Assembly: GCA_019359395.1 (NCBI GenBank) | Contig: JAHHHK010000008.1 | Coordinates: forward strand, 186,001 to 250,000 | Reading direction: 5' to 3' | Origin: Komarekiella atlantica HA4396-MV6 | GTDB taxonomy: Bacteria; Cyanobacteriota; Cyanobacteriia; Cyanobacteriales; Nostocaceae | DNA: 64,000 nucleotides | Part shown: positions 63,462 through 64,000 of the stretch, in pieces | How the letters are laid out: every line of letters begins with the position of its first letter | How positions within the stretch are numbered: position 1 is the stretch's first letter | Translations under genes and position numbers: made by a program | The notes under the pieces: generated by a model | The model's database searches: none | The model's input: only the letters and a program-made list of their open reading frames with translations | Told to the model about the DNA's origin: nothing

Positions 63462-64000
63462 ATGATGGCGAAAATACATACTGTAGCGTCAAATACAAAA
63501 GGTTCTCCAGACTGGTATAAACGTTTATTTGCCTGGATGATGGCTCATGGCAACGCTAAATACGAGGAGGAGATAGCAGACCGAAAACGAGCTTTGTTTG
63601 CCCAACTGCATGGCAACGTTTTAGAAATTGGGCCTGGTACGGGCCCCAACTTGTCTTACTATCCGTCCGACATTCATTGGATTGGTATTGAGCCAAACCC
63701 TTTCATGCATCCATATCTACAGCAAGAAGCTGAGCGGCTCGGCTTAGATATTGACCTCCGCAGTGGACCTGCCGAACACCTGGAAGTCGAGGATAACAGC
63801 ATGGATGCTGTCGTAAGTACGCTTGTTTTATGTTCTGTAAATAATCTAGCTGCTGTATTGCAAGAAGTTATACGAGTACTTAAGCCTGGTGGACGCTTCT
63901 TTTTCCTTGAACACGTTGCGGCACCTCAAGGAACAATGTTACGATGGATACAGCATGGAATAAAACCGCTTTGGAAAACGCTTGGTGATGGTTGCCATCC
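63462..64000 (+). CDS. Class I SAM methyltransferase, 3' end cut by the window edge
   Basis: Frame open from the ATG at 63462 (MMAKIHTVASNTKGSPDWYKR) to the right edge, about 179 codons. SAM motif I is VLEIGPGTGPNLSYYP, followed by IHWIGIEPNPF, the acidic end of strand 2. SMDAVVSTLVLCSV and RVLKPGGRFFFLEHVAAP fit motifs II/III. It resembles METTL7-like methyltransferases. The substrate is unknown. Confidence 0.85.
   Translation, partial: MMAKIHTVASNTKGSPDWYKRLFAWMMAHGNAKYEEEIADRKRALFAQLHGNVLEIGPGTGPNLSYYPSDIHWIGIEPNPFMHPYLQQEAERLGLDIDLRSGPAEHLEVEDNSMDAVVSTLVLCSVNNLAAVLQEVIRVLKPGGRFFFLEHVAAPQGTMLRWIQHGIKPLWKTLGDGCH

Noticed and set aside
1-64000. CRISPR arrays, tRNA and rRNA genes, replication initiator
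   Set aside because: No regular direct repeats with spacers, no tRNA-like cloverleaf or rRNA sequence, and no recognisable Rep protein were found by reading; an initiator may lie outside the window.

Overview
The window looks like part of a large plasmid from a filamentous, Nostoc-like cyanobacterium. Evidence: HIP1 octamers (GCGATCGC) are frequent, the DNA is AT-rich, proteins typical of cyanobacteria are present (SLH/OprB-type porin, DUF2808 proteins, RppA/RppB-type two-component pair), and partition, mobilisation and replication genes are dense with no housekeeping operons. No replication initiator, rRNA, tRNA or CRISPR array was found. Both ends cut through methyltransferase genes.

Layout. 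(1) 1-630: end of a methyltransferase gene. (2) 845-9488: a replication module with a family-B DNA polymerase carrying a C-terminal clamp-binding motif, DNA polymerase III delta (holA) and delta-prime (holB) subunits, a small protein with clamp-motif-like sequence at both ends, two SSB-type proteins and several unknowns. (3) 9722-17742: segregation region with a small protein plus a ParM-like actin, an intact IS4-type element with target duplications, a sigma-factor pseudogene, ParB/ParA with palindromic operators, a 104-bp tandem duplication and a second ParM-like actin. (4) 18418-22420: cargo (AhpD-like protein and divergent TetR regulator, LRAT-like protein, membrane protein, CPBP protease) with decayed gene pieces. 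(5) 22613-40228: mobilisation and transfer-type region with a possible DNA-binding partner of the second actin, repeat-rich non-coding DNA, MobC, a MOBP-type relaxase, a 2608-residue giant protein, an atypical response regulator and two MinD/ParA-type ATPases with a membrane protein. (6) 40229-56312: metal/stress region governed by an RppA/RppB-like pair, with a porin, three DUF2808 proteins, a His-rich secreted protein, a DUF305 protein, an SbnA-like enzyme with a MATE-like exporter, and pseudogenes. (7) 56496-63274: copper-type detoxification cluster (chaperone, CopA ATPase, cupredoxin, thioredoxin-like protein, MerR regulator, Met-rich peptide, BNR-repeat protein).

Most notable. The giant protein contains, in order, motifs resembling the two-barrel RNA polymerase family of eukaryotic RdRP and phage YonO, then an AlkB-like dioxygenase, a NADAR-like domain and a SLOG-like domain. 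This is the architecture of the 'polyvalent proteins' of conjugative elements and phages. The replication module suggests a plasmid that carries a B-family polymerase and its own clamp-loader subunits. Two regulons can be read directly from DNA: eleven copies of an 11-bp-phased direct repeat (ATGAAAT-N4-ATGAAAT) around the RppA/RppB region, and four MerR-type promoters with 20-bp spacers in the copper cluster.
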